In this document: positions 43,998 to 53,019 of the stretch, piece after piece | Numbering within the stretch: the stretch's first letter is position 1 | How the letters are laid out: the number at the start of each line of letters is the position of its first letter | NCBI GenBank assembly: GCA_033344775.1 | Contig: JAWPMT010000004.1 | Coordinates: 1,922,001-1,986,000, forward strand | Source: Cytophagales bacterium | GTDB lineage: Bacteria; Bacteroidota; Bacteroidia; Cytophagales; Cyclobacteriaceae | DNA length: 64,000 nucleotides | Reading direction: 5' to 3' | Made by a program: the position numbers and the translations under genes | Notes under the pieces: model-generated | What the model was told of the DNA's origin: nothing | Database searches by the model: none | What the model saw: only the letters and a program-made list of their open reading frames with translations

Positions 43998-46900
43998 TTG
44001 CGCATTCCGATCCGTTACTTACTGTTCTTCCTCTTGTGCGGCTGTTTGTACGTGTCACAAGCCCAGTCAAATTTTCGTTTTGCCCATCTTGGCACGAAAG
44101 AGGGTCTTTTAAGTGACGATGCCTATTGCATGTTGGAGGACTCCATGGGTTTTATTTGGATAGGCACTGAAACCGGCCTCCAAAGGTTTGATGGTGACGA
44201 GTTGGTCGATTTCCCCATTGTTGTTGAAGGCTTGACGGATCTATTTGTAAGAGATTTGATCCTTCAGGGAGAAGATACGCTTTGGGTCGCTATTCGAGGA
44301 GGTGGTGTAAGGGCCATCGTGAATGGGAAAGTCACGAATGCGATCACTGTTGAGAACGGCTTATCCAGCAATCTCGCTGAATGCCTGATGGTAGATCACG
44401 AAGGTACACTTTGGGTAGGTACCATCGACGCAGGAATCAATGCCATCGCTAATGGAGAGGTAATTCACTCCCATAGACTATCCGCTTTCGCGTCAGAGAT
44501 GACAAATCATGAAACCTACGCCTTGATGGAAGACCGAAAAGGAAATATCTGGGAAGGAACCACACAGGGCATTCATCTTTATTTTCAGGATGGAAAACAA
44601 ACGTCATTTAGGCACCAAGACGATGATCCAGGGTCACTTAGTCATGATTATGCCCACGAAATATATGAAGATCAAACCGGGAACATTTGGATTGGAACAG
44701 TAGATGGTGGCCTCAATTTGTACAATGAGCAGGATTCATCTTTCAACTCCTACCAGTACGATGCTCAAACTGGGAATCAAATCAGTCACAATGTAATCCT
44801 TGCGATCGAGCAAGATCACGACAGTGACGGGCTTTGGATTGGGACCTGGGGTGGCGGACTCAATTTTTTCGATGGGGTAAATTTTGTGTCGGGCTTTGAT
44901 GAGGGCGCTTCTTCTACGCTTAGATCTGACCGAATCGAAGACGTCCTTGTAGATTCACGTGGAGACCTCTGGATCGCCACCTATCAAGGAGGCATCAATA
45001 AGTACTACCAGCAAACTTTTATCACCTACAACAATCAGGAAAACCTGAATTTAGGGATGCTGCAAAACCGGGTAACGGACATGAGCCTTTCTCTCGACGG
45101 GAGCATCTGGCTAAGTACCAATGATGGGGTCAACAAATATCACAATGGTTCATTCGAGACATTTTCAGAAGCCTCAGGGCACTTGAAATTCAACGACATC
45201 AATCAAATTTATGAGGACCGGGAAGGTGGTCTATGGATGGGAATGATCGGTACTGGCCGCGGACTTCAATATTTGAAAAATGGAGAATTAAAACACTATG
45301 CTCACATCGAAAACGACCCCAACAGCATTAGCAGCGACTTCATCGAAAGCATCTTTCAGGATAGGCAAGATCGCATCTGGATAGGCACGAGAGATGGCTT
45401 AAATCTATTTCAAGAGGGCACATTCATCAGGTTCAAATACTCATCTGATCAAAATTCGATTCCCAGTAATCAAATCAGAGATATTTCGGGAGGCAAGGAT
45501 GGAGGACTATGGATTGCTACCTATGGAGGTGGATTATCCTATTTCAAAAACGGGACTTTCAAAAACTTCCTTGATCCCGAGCAAATGCCCTACAAGTTCC
45601 TATGGGATGTAGCCGAAAGCCATGATGGAAATGACGTATGGATTGCCACGAGTGGTGGAGTGGTCAAGTTTGATCCTAATCTTCAACTGAGCACCTTTTA
45701 CGGTGATCGCGATGGCTTGATTGGCGAACGAGTGAGTCGCATTACCATCGATTCCAAGGGACAGGTTTGGGCGGGTTCCTCCAAAGGGCTTGGTCTTTAC
45801 CTCAATGAACTCGACAAGTTTAAAACATTCACAAGCGAAGATGGGCTTGCCGGAGACAACATCAATGCCATTCTTGAACAAGAAAACAAGCTGTACGTGG
45901 GTGGGGAAGCAGGGTTTGCCGTATTAGACCTTAATCAATTCAGCATTCAACAACCTGAAAGTCAACTGCTATTCACACGATTGGAAATTCTGGACACTTC
46001 TCCTGACAATCTGTCGCAAACTCAGGAATGGGAACCCTTAAATGGAGAGGTAGCACTTCCACACGATCAAAACAATCTTACCTTATATTATTCCTCCTTA
46101 AAATTAGGAATCGATGATGATCCACAATACGCCTACTTCATTGACCAGATCAATCAGGATTGGGTCTTTAATGGCAATTCAAATCACATTTCTTTAATTG
46201 ACTTATCCCCGGGGGAATACCAAATTCAGGTTAGAGAACTGTCTGCTCCGGAATCAATTACCTTAAAACTGACCATTTTCCCGCCGTTCTGGAATACAAC
46301 CATTGCGCAGCTATTTTACCTCACCTTCCTTGCCTCACTGGGGTATCTGATTTTCTTATTCATGAACAAGAGAAAAAAGCTTCGGGAAGATTTGGAGCGG
46401 TCCGAATATAATCGTGAAAGTGAGAACAAACTCAACGGTCTTAAACTTCGGTTTTTCACGAATGTATCTCATGAATTAAGGACACCTCTGACTTTGATCC
46501 TGGGTCCTGTTCAAGATTTAATTGACCAAAAAGCTGCACCTGCCTACCATGAAAAGCTGATGTTTATCCGAGACAACTCGGAACGACTACTGAAGCTTAC
46601 TAATCAGTTGCTGGACTTTCGAAAAGTATCGATGGACCGAATGGCCCTGGCGGCCAGCAATCAGGACATTATTTCATTGATCAAGGCTTGTTTTCAGGCT
46701 TTTCACTTCGAAGCAGCACAGAAGGCTTTGGACTTTGAATTGAAGCATAGCCAGACATCTCTCAAGATGTATTTCGATCACGCAAAATTGGAAACCGTGC
46801 TGATGAATCTACTTTCTAACGCATTCAAATTTCAGCAAGGTCGGGTAACCATTGAGGCCCAGGTTCATGGTGATCCAGAAGAAGCTACCCTGTTTGAAAA

Positions 46901-48029
46901 CCTTAGACCTGTGAAAAATTACCTGAAAATTTCTATCTCAGATAATGGCGAAGGAATCAGCAAGGAAGATATTCCGATGGTTTTTGATCGGTTTTATCAG
47001 GCAAAACATCAGGACTCTATGGTTGGCACCGGAATTGGGCTGGCACTGGCCAAAGATCTGATTGAATTGCACCATGGCACCCTAACGGTGAAGAGCACCC
47101 CAAATGAAAACACTTCATTCACCATACGGCTGCCTTTTGGATTCGCACACCTATCCAATAGTGAAATCATCGATATTCCAACTCTTGAATCAGCTACTTC
47201 ATCCCGTACTGAGGCTGTTCAAAAACGACCTGAACTCAAGCGTGATTATACCATTTTATTGATTGAAGATAATCCTGATCTCAGGACATACCTGGCAACA
47301 GAATTAAGTCATTTCTATCAAGTCATCACTGCAGAAAATGGCATTGAAGGACTACAGGCATTGAACGAGTACCAACCAGATTTGATCATTAGTGATGTGA
47401 TGATGCCAAAAATGGACGGCATTACTTTTTGCAGAGAGGTGAAGTCAAATCCTGAAAACAGTCATCTCCCTATTTTATTACTGACCGCCAGAAGTCTGAG
47501 CGAACATGAACTTGAAGGGCTAAACGCAGGAGCCAACGATTACATCATAAAACCATTCAACTTAGACAGTCTCATTGCCAAAATTGATAACTTCATTCAG
47601 GTTCGCAAAAACTACACGGAGCATTATCTGAACCAATTGAAGGAATCTGATGAATCGCCTGACGTAGCGCCTTCGGAGGAACAAACATTTATTTCGGAAG
47701 TAATTGCAATGATTCAATCCCATCTTCACCAACCCACCTTTGGGGTAAGTGAATTATCTGATCTGCTGGGCATGAGCCAGTCGGCATTGTATAAGAAAAC
47801 AAAGTTCCTCATCGGCAAATCGGTGGTGGAACTAATCTCTCAAATACGAATCAAAGAAGCAGCGAAACAAATTATTGAGACTGATAAGCGCATCTCAGAA
47901 ATTGGCTACCAGCTAGGGTTTAATGACCCTAAGTATTTCCGGGAGCGATTTAAGAAAGTCTATGAGATGTCGCCTACTGAGTACAGGAAGCAGGGTGTCA
48001 AAATAAAAACACCCCCTTCAGGAATCTAA
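43998..48029 (+). CDS. hybrid two-component system sensor/regulator (HTCS)
   Basis: Domains: signal peptide (1-25); two periplasmic seven-bladed regulator propellers with repeated WIGT/WIAT blades (30-660); a Y_Y_Y domain (about 670-760); a membrane helix 768-790; HisKA with H825 in NVSHELRTP; HATPase with SDNGEGIS and GTGIGLALAK; a receiver with D1133 in ISDVMMPKMDG; and an AraC HTH (about 1235-1335). This is a one-protein sensor that binds a ligand outside and activates genes directly. The start is TTG at 43998; no in-frame ATG exists between the upstream stop and the signal sequence. HTCS genes normally adjoin glycan-use loci; none is seen here, so the target is unknown. Confidence 0.93.
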   Translation: MRIPIRYLLFFLLCGCLYVSQAQSNFRFAHLGTKEGLLSDDAYCMLEDSMGFIWIGTETGLQRFDGDELVDFPIVVEGLTDLFVRDLILQGEDTLWVAIRGGGVRAIVNGKVTNAITVENGLSSNLAECLMVDHEGTLWVGTIDAGINAIANGEVIHSHRLSAFASEMTNHETYALMEDRKGNIWEGTTQGIHLYFQDGKQTSFRHQDDDPGSLSHDYAHEIYEDQTGNIWIGTVDGGLNLYNEQDSSFNSYQYDAQTGNQISHNVILAIEQDHDSDGLWIGTWGGGLNFFDGVNFVSGFDEGASSTLRSDRIEDVLVDSRGDLWIATYQGGINKYYQQTFITYNNQENLNLGMLQNRVTDMSLSLDGSIWLSTNDGVNKYHNGSFETFSEASGHLKFNDINQIYEDREGGLWMGMIGTGRGLQYLKNGELKHYAHIENDPNSISSDFIESIFQDRQDRIWIGTRDGLNLFQEGTFIRFKYSSDQNSIPSNQIRDISGGKDGGLWIATYGGGLSYFKNGTFKNFLDPEQMPYKFLWDVAESHDGNDVWIATSGGVVKFDPNLQLSTFYGDRDGLIGERVSRITIDSKGQVWAGSSKGLGLYLNELDKFKTFTSEDGLAGDNINAILEQENKLYVGGEAGFAVLDLNQFSIQQPESQLLFTRLEILDTSPDNLSQTQEWEPLNGEVALPHDQNNLTLYYSSLKLGIDDDPQYAYFIDQINQDWVFNGNSNHISLIDLSPGEYQIQVRELSAPESITLKLTIFPPFWNTTIAQLFYLTFLASLGYLIFLFMNKRKKLREDLERSEYNRESENKLNGLKLRFFTNVSHELRTPLTLILGPVQDLIDQKAAPAYHEKLMFIRDNSERLLKLTNQLLDFRKVSMDRMALAASNQDIISLIKACFQAFHFEAAQKALDFELKHSQTSLKMYFDHAKLETVLMNLLSNAFKFQQGRVTIEAQVHGDPEEATLFENLRPVKNYLKISISDNGEGISKEDIPMVFDRFYQAKHQDSMVGTGIGLALAKDLIELHHGTLTVKSTPNENTSFTIRLPFGFAHLSNSEIIDIPTLESATSSRTEAVQKRPELKRDYTILLIEDNPDLRTYLATELSHFYQVITAENGIEGLQALNEYQPDLIISDVMMPKMDGITFCREVKSNPENSHLPILLLTARSLSEHELEGLNAGANDYIIKPFNLDSLIAKIDNFIQVRKNYTEHYLNQLKESDESPDVAPSEEQTFISEVIAMIQSHLHQPTFGVSELSDLLGMSQSALYKKTKFLIGKSVVELISQIRIKEAAKQIIETDKRISEIGYQLGFNDPKYFRERFKKVYEMSPTEYRKQGVKIKTPPSGI

Positions 48030-48056
48030 CAATCGTAAGCTTTAGATGAAATGTTC

Positions 48057-49247
48057 TCAATACCTCCAAACCGGATAGACTCCTCCAGCTTCATAGATAT
48101 CTCTCCCTTGTGGTAATTGGATAAATGCATCTGCATCGACCAAATTGGCCAGATCACCAGAGCCATTTCCTTTGACCGGATGTGCTTCCAGTACGCCTTG
48201 GGTATTGGATCGTAATTGTACTTCCAGGAAATATGTCAGATCAGGCTTGAACGCAACTTCTTCGACTAATCTGGCAAATTCAGGACGTTGGATATTTTGT
48301 TGAAGGCACTCCGCTAACCAGGGCCTTAGGTAGCGATTAGCACACATGAATGAGGAAACCGGATTTCCTGGGAAGGCGAACACAAAACAATTTTCTTTTC
48401 GACCGAACCAAAACGGCTTACCAGGCCTTTGTTTGATCTTATGGAACAGCTTCGCTACACCCAACTCGTCCAGAGCCTTAGGCAGAAAGTCATATTTCCC
48501 TTTTGATACTCCGCCACTCAATAGAATCAAGTCATAGTCATTGACCGCATCTTTCAGTTTAGTGAGGATTTCGTCGTAATCATCCGTCAAATGAAGCTTA
48601 TCAGGAGTGATCTTAAAATCTCCAAGCAAGGCTTGCAGTTGGGCGATGTTGCTCTTTCTGATCTGATGTGGTGCGGGTGTTTCGTGTACTTCTACCAATT
48701 CATCTCCAGTAGAAATAATCAAAGCCTTCGGCACCCTGGTGACCTTCACCGGATCTACGCCAACTGTAGCGCAAACGCCTAGTTGAGCCGGTCCGAGAAT
48801 GATCCCTTCGTTTAAAATATGATCTCCTTGTTTCCGGTCAATGCCCTGAAAGTGCACATTTTGGCGAAACTTGATCTGCTCAATCATGATGCGGGCTACT
48901 CCTTCTTTGATCTCCACATCCTCATACCGAATGACTGTATCTGTTCCACGAGGTAGTACTGCTCCGGTCATGACCTCCAGACACTGTGCATCATCCTTCA
49001 GTGTTTCCATCGGTGCACCCGCAGGGGCTTCTCCTTCTATGCGGAAACTACTCGCCCCATTTTTAAAGGCCTCATAGTGAATGGCAATGCCATCCATCGT
49101 CACCCGATCAAACGGAGGAAAATCTCTATCCGCAACGACCGGTTCTCTCAATACTTTACCAGCCGCTTCATTCAGAGGAACTTGTTCTATGCCAAAATCA
49201 GTCTGATTATCGAATATATATTCGAGTGCTTCTTCTACAGTAATCAT
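48057..49247 (-). CDS. moeA: molybdopterin molybdenumtransferase MoeA
   Basis: MoeA inserts molybdate into adenylylated molybdopterin. The 396-residue protein has the MoeA start (DFPPFDRVTMDGIAI), the MPT-binding core LILLSGGVSKGKYDFLP and FAFPGNPVSSF, and a C-terminal beta domain. The gene lies one base after the moaA stop in a two-gene minus-strand operon (moaA first). Confidence 0.97.
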   Translation of the reverse strand: MITVEEALEYIFDNQTDFGIEQVPLNEAAGKVLREPVVADRDFPPFDRVTMDGIAIHYEAFKNGASSFRIEGEAPAGAPMETLKDDAQCLEVMTGAVLPRGTDTVIRYEDVEIKEGVARIMIEQIKFRQNVHFQGIDRKQGDHILNEGIILGPAQLGVCATVGVDPVKVTRVPKALIISTGDELVEVHETPAPHQIRKSNIAQLQALLGDFKITPDKLHLTDDYDEILTKLKDAVNDYDLILLSGGVSKGKYDFLPKALDELGVAKLFHKIKQRPGKPFWFGRKENCFVFAFPGNPVSSFMCANRYLRPWLAECLQQNIQRPEFARLVEEVAFKPDLTYFLEVQLRSNTQGVLEAHPVKGNGSGDLANLVDADAFIQLPQGRDIYEAGGVYPVWRY

Positions 49248-49248
49248 A

Positions 49249-50229
49249 TTAGCCGCCTATGGTCGCCATGGATTCATGAACCGGAGCCCTTCTTTTCTCC
49301 GCCTCAAATCCGTCTTTCGCACGATTGTTTAAGGATTTTCTGATCACCTCCATTAATTCTTCATCAGAGGCTCCGGATCGGATCACATCTCTCAAACTCA
49401 CGAAACCATTATCATATAGACAAGTTTTCAACTCACCTTTTGGGGTTAGTCGGATGCGGTTACAGGAACCGCAGAAAGTACGTGTATAAGCAGCTATGAT
49501 GCCGAAGGTTCCTTTGAACCCTGGAATCTGATAATTCTGAGAGGTCGAATTAGCCGGGTCATTCAGTTTTTCAACTTCGGGATAGACTTCCTTGATGTGA
49601 TCTAATATTTTTCTTGCTGGCCAGAAGGTCGCATTGCCCTGGCCTAGTGTCCCATTGAAAGGCATTTCCTCAATGAATCGAACACCTATTTTATGGTCTC
49701 TCGCCAACTCAAGCATCGGGATGATATCCTGGGTATTTCTACCTTCCATGACCACCATGTTGATCTTTGTATTGATCTCCGCATCCAACAATCCGTAGAA
49801 AGTCTCCATAACCTGATCGAAGGCATCTCTTCTGGTGATCTCAAAAAATCTTTGCTTGTCCAGAGAATCCAAACTAAGATTCACCGACTTCATAGCGATC
49901 TGCTTGAATTGAGGGATGTATTCCCTGGTAAAGGTGCCATTCGTAGTGATGTGCATTTGCTTCAACCCATCAATATCACTCAAGCGATGCAGGAAGTCCA
50001 TGATCCCCCGTCTAATGAAAGGTTCTCCTCCGGTGATCCGTAATTTAGAAATACCATTTTCACTCAACACCCGCATGAGCCGCTCCATTTCCTCGTAGGT
50101 CAGGAGGTCCTTCCGGTTAATGTATTTGATGCCGGACTCAGGCATGCAATAAAAGCACCGAAGATTACACCGGTCTGTAACCGCCAATCGGACATAATTG
50201 ATGACTCGACCGTGATTATCGTACAACAT
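49249..50229 (-). CDS. moaA: GTP 3',8-cyclase MoaA, radical SAM
   Basis: MoaA opens cofactor synthesis by cyclising GTP. The radical-SAM cluster Cys are C21, C25 and C28 (CNLRCFYC); the second cluster motif, FCGSCNRIRLTPKGELKTC, binds substrate. The protein ends in the conserved Gly-Gly (MATIGG) needed for activity. The length is 326 residues. It is divergent from sufS, with 95 bases between starts that include the palindrome TACAACTTGTA at 50310-50320. Confidence 0.97.
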   Translation of the reverse strand: MLYDNHGRVINYVRLAVTDRCNLRCFYCMPESGIKYINRKDLLTYEEMERLMRVLSENGISKLRITGGEPFIRRGIMDFLHRLSDIDGLKQMHITTNGTFTREYIPQFKQIAMKSVNLSLDSLDKQRFFEITRRDAFDQVMETFYGLLDAEINTKINMVVMEGRNTQDIIPMLELARDHKIGVRFIEEMPFNGTLGQGNATFWPARKILDHIKEVYPEVEKLNDPANSTSQNYQIPGFKGTFGIIAAYTRTFCGSCNRIRLTPKGELKTCLYDNGFVSLRDVIRSGASDEELMEVIRKSLNNRAKDGFEAEKRRAPVHESMATIGG

Positions 50230-50324
50230 TCTTGCGTGTTTTGCTGTTGGATGATAGGCTCATGAAGCTAAAATACGATTACTCGCTAACTTGTGCGTTA
50301 ATTAATATTTACAACTTGTAATTG

Positions 50325-51557
50325 ATGAATCCGGTTCAAACTCCTGTTTTTGATGTTCAATCGATTAGGGATGATTTTCCCATTTTCAAGGCGCACCCCG
50401 AATTGATCTATCTGGACAGTGCAGCTACGGCTCAAAAACCAAAGCAGGTCATTGATCGGATCATTCAATTCTATTCCACTGAAAATGCCAATATTCATCG
50501 AGGCATTTATGATCTGTCACATCAGGCTACACAAGCTTACGAAAATGCCCGTTTGACCGTAGCGAATTTTATTCAGGCGGAATCCTCCAATTGTATCGCA
50601 TTTACCAAAGGCACGACGGAATCTGTCAATATCGTGGCAGAATCCTGGTTAAAAAAGCAACTGGATGCATCCAGTAATGTAGTCATAAGCCTCATGGAAC
50701 ACCATGCTAATCTAATTCCATGGCAACAAGTTTGCAAAGACACAGGAGCTGAGCTAAGGGTTATTCCTCTGACGTCCGAAGGTCATCTGGATTACGAAAA
50801 ACTCCCTGAATTGATCGATGAGAAAACCGAATTAGTCGCTATCACTCATCTCTCGAATACGCTGGGTACGTTAACCGACCTGGACAAGATCAATGCGATC
50901 ATTCAACCACTAGCCGTGCCTTTGTTAATTGATGCCGCGCAAAGTGCTGCCTTGCATGACCTAAATATCGATGAACTCAATTGTGATTTCCTGACCTTCT
51001 CGGGACATAAAACCTTCGGCCCGATGGGTATTGGTATATTGTATGCTAAGCCAACGAGGCACGCAGAAATAGCACCCTTTCAAGTGGGTGGCGGGATCGT
51101 ACAAGAAGTTACCATAGACGAAACTTCTTTTCAGGAATACCCGACCATGCTTGAAGCAGGAACCCCAAATGTTGCCGGAGTTTTAGGCTTGGAAGCAGCC
51201 ATCCACTACATTGAATCATTGGACCTGCAAGGAGCCAGGCAACATCTTGAGACACTTTCACAAAAAGCATTTGCATTGCTCCAATCCATTGAAGGAGTTA
51301 CCATTCTTTCCCCGGAACCCATCACTCATGGAATACTCAGCATCAACATCGATGAAGTACATCCGCATGATGTAGCCTCCTTTCTGAATAGCAGTCATAT
51401 TGCTGTGCGTGCAGGCATGCATTGTACTCAGCCACTTTTAGAACACCTCGAGCAACCAGCTACGGTCAGGGTATCATTGAGCATTTATAACACCGAAAAG
51501 GAAATAGAGCAATTGGGTGCTTCATTGAAGGAAATTGTAGATTTCTGGAAAAATTAA
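50325..51557 (+). CDS. sufS: cysteine desulfurase, SufS type
   Basis: This PLP enzyme takes sulfur from cysteine as an enzyme-bound persulfide. The PLP Lys is K229 in FSGHKTFGPMG and the catalytic Cys is C367 in AGMHCTQP; the N-terminus DFPIFKAHPELIYLDSAATAQKP is that of class II (SufS) enzymes. ATG at 50325, 410 residues. The neighbours are sufU and then moaD/moaE, so besides Fe-S assembly it plausibly supplies sulfur to the Moco pathway via the rhodanese domain of MoeB. Confidence 0.95.
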   Translation: MNPVQTPVFDVQSIRDDFPIFKAHPELIYLDSAATAQKPKQVIDRIIQFYSTENANIHRGIYDLSHQATQAYENARLTVANFIQAESSNCIAFTKGTTESVNIVAESWLKKQLDASSNVVISLMEHHANLIPWQQVCKDTGAELRVIPLTSEGHLDYEKLPELIDEKTELVAITHLSNTLGTLTDLDKINAIIQPLAVPLLIDAAQSAALHDLNIDELNCDFLTFSGHKTFGPMGIGILYAKPTRHAEIAPFQVGGGIVQEVTIDETSFQEYPTMLEAGTPNVAGVLGLEAAIHYIESLDLQGARQHLETLSQKAFALLQSIEGVTILSPEPITHGILSINIDEVHPHDVASFLNSSHIAVRAGMHCTQPLLEHLEQPATVRVSLSIYNTEKEIEQLGASLKEIVDFWKN

Positions 51558-51620
51558 CCCTTCGATTTGATCCTATTGCGAACTATACGCCATAATCGAT
51601 GTTACTAAAAAAGAAAGCTT

Positions 51621-52052
51621 ATGGAACAAGAGCAGCTCAAACGTCTTTATCACGCGACTGTCATTAAGGAAAGTAAGGAACCCTATCATTTTAACAAAGG
51701 GGTACAACTTGGCACAGAAGTATTGGCCTATAATCCGATGTGTGGTGATAAATATAAGCTGCAGATCGAGCAGGATCAGGGTCGCATCAAGGAAGGATAC
51801 TTCCATGGATTCGGTTGTGCATTGTCCAAGGCGTCCACTTCAGCATTATTAAGAGCCATTGAAGGTAAGACGCCACAAGAGATCATTGATTTCTGTCAAT
51901 CGTTCATTGCGGCCATAAATGGAGGTAACGAATGTACGTTTGATCAGGAGGAACTACAGGTGATGGTAGAACTAAATGACCTTGGGAGCCGTTCCGATTG
52001 CATAAAACTTAGTTGGGAAGCATTGTTGGCCCACCTCGAAGAAAAACATTAA
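51621..52052 (+). CDS. sufU: SufU-type sulfur acceptor / Fe-S scaffold protein
   Basis: The 143-residue protein carries the IscU/SufU motifs: NPMCGD, FGCALSKAS and SDCIKLSW, giving three conserved Cys and an Asp. The insertion before the third Cys (around NGGNECTFDQEEL) is characteristic of SufU, the zinc protein that accepts persulfide from SufS, rather than of IscU. It is 63 bases downstream of sufS, completing a SufS-SufU pair. Confidence 0.9.
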   Translation: MEQEQLKRLYHATVIKESKEPYHFNKGVQLGTEVLAYNPMCGDKYKLQIEQDQGRIKEGYFHGFGCALSKASTSALLRAIEGKTPQEIIDFCQSFIAAINGGNECTFDQEELQVMVELNDLGSRSDCIKLSWEALLAHLEEKH

Positions 52053-52069
52053 TTTCATCAAAAAAATCG

Positions 52070-52312
52070 GTGCAGATAAAAGTAGTTGCATACGGCATTG
52101 CCAAGGAAATCCTCCAGTCTCATGAAATGGATTTGGAAATTGCCAATAGCCTAACCTTAAAGGAAGTAAGGTCTATGTTGGCGAATCAATTTCCCGACCT
52201 TAATCGATTGGCGAGTTTACGATTTGCAGTAAATGAATCTTATCAGAATGATGAATTCCAATTGTCCGCTAACGATGAAGTTGTGATCATACCACCAGTG
52301 AGCGGCGGCTAA
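52070..52312 (+). CDS. moaD: molybdopterin synthase small subunit MoaD
   Basis: This is a ubiquitin-like sulfur carrier ending in SGG; its C-terminal glycine is thiocarboxylated by MoeB and donates sulfur to MoaE. A GTG at 52070 gives the standard 80 residues (beginning MQIKVVAYG). A longer TTG start at 52013 would overlap sufU and add a non-conserved basic stretch. It is 17 bases after sufU and two bases before moaE. Confidence 0.93.
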   Translation: MQIKVVAYGIAKEILQSHEMDLEIANSLTLKEVRSMLANQFPDLNRLASLRFAVNESYQNDEFQLSANDEVVIIPPVSGG

Positions 52313-52314
52313 TT

Positions 52315-52731
52315 ATGATTGATGTAAAAATTGATAGTGCCCCACTGAGCACGCAAGCTTGTGAAGCAGCTGTAGCATCCGATGCTGCAGGCGGCACCGT
52401 AGTTTTTATTGGCACAGTTCGAAACCAAACCAAAGGCAAACTGGTAGTTAAGCTAGACTTTGAAGCCTATGAACCCATGGCGATCAAGGAAATGCAAAAG
52501 ATCGCTGAACAAGTAACTAAAAAATGGGATGCGCTTCATGTGGCCATTCATCATCGGGTTGGTTCCTTACAAATTGGTGAAATCCCGGTGATCATTGCGG
52601 TAAGCACACCTCACCGAAAAGCTGCTTTTGAGGCTTGCCAATATGCGATCGACACGCTAAAAGAAACTGTGCCAATCTGGAAAAAAGAGTATTTTGAAGA
52701 CGGTGAAGTTTGGGTCGCCGCACACCCCTAA
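52315..52731 (+). CDS. moaE: molybdopterin synthase catalytic subunit MoaE
   Basis: MoaE converts cyclic pyranopterin to molybdopterin with two sulfurs from MoaD. Signatures are GGTVVFIGTVRNQTKGK, LDFEAYEPMA, and the catalytic Lys region VPIWKKEYFEDGEVW. The length is 138 residues. It is preceded by moaD in a tight run. Confidence 0.97.
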   Translation: MIDVKIDSAPLSTQACEAAVASDAAGGTVVFIGTVRNQTKGKLVVKLDFEAYEPMAIKEMQKIAEQVTKKWDALHVAIHHRVGSLQIGEIPVIIAVSTPHRKAAFEACQYAIDTLKETVPIWKKEYFEDGEVWVAAHP

Positions 52732-52743
52732 TGAATTTGAACA

Positions 52744-53016
52744 ATGCCCCAGGTAAAATTCACATCTGCACTGCAACGATTTTTCCCAAGTCTCCAAAAC
52801 ATGGAAACAGACGGGCAAACCGTAATGGAGGTATTAGAAAGCATTAACCATCAATTCCCAGGGTTGAAAGACTACCTTTTAGAAGAAGATGGTAGTCTGC
52901 GAAAACACGTCAACATTTTTTTGAAAGAAGAACTGATCCGGGACCGCAATCAACTGTCCGATCCGGTAAAACCTACGGATGAAGTTCTTATTTTCCAGGC
53001 ATTATCTGGTGGATAA
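52744..53016 (+). CDS. second MoaD/ThiS-like ubiquitin-like sulfur carrier
   Basis: The 90-residue protein has the beta-grasp pattern and ends in LSGG like a thiocarboxylate carrier, but it is clearly different in sequence from the MoaD encoded 430 bases upstream. It lies 12 bases after moaE and only 3 bases before a BNR propeller gene. The same pairing of a MoaD/ThiS-like protein with a BNR/YVTN propeller is familiar from other bacterial genomes, but I know of no established role. It may be an alternative carrier serviced by the MoeB-rhodanese protein. Confidence 0.85.
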   Translation: MPQVKFTSALQRFFPSLQNMETDGQTVMEVLESINHQFPGLKDYLLEEDGSLRKHVNIFLKEELIRDRNQLSDPVKPTDEVLIFQALSGG

Positions 53017-53019
53017 AGC

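Noticed and set aside
50310-50320. TACAACTTGTA palindrome between moaA and sufS as a PadR site like those at 15.1 kb
   Set aside because: The spacing differs (one base rather than three between half-sites), so it is not the same motif; an 11-base palindrome in AT-rich DNA can arise by chance.
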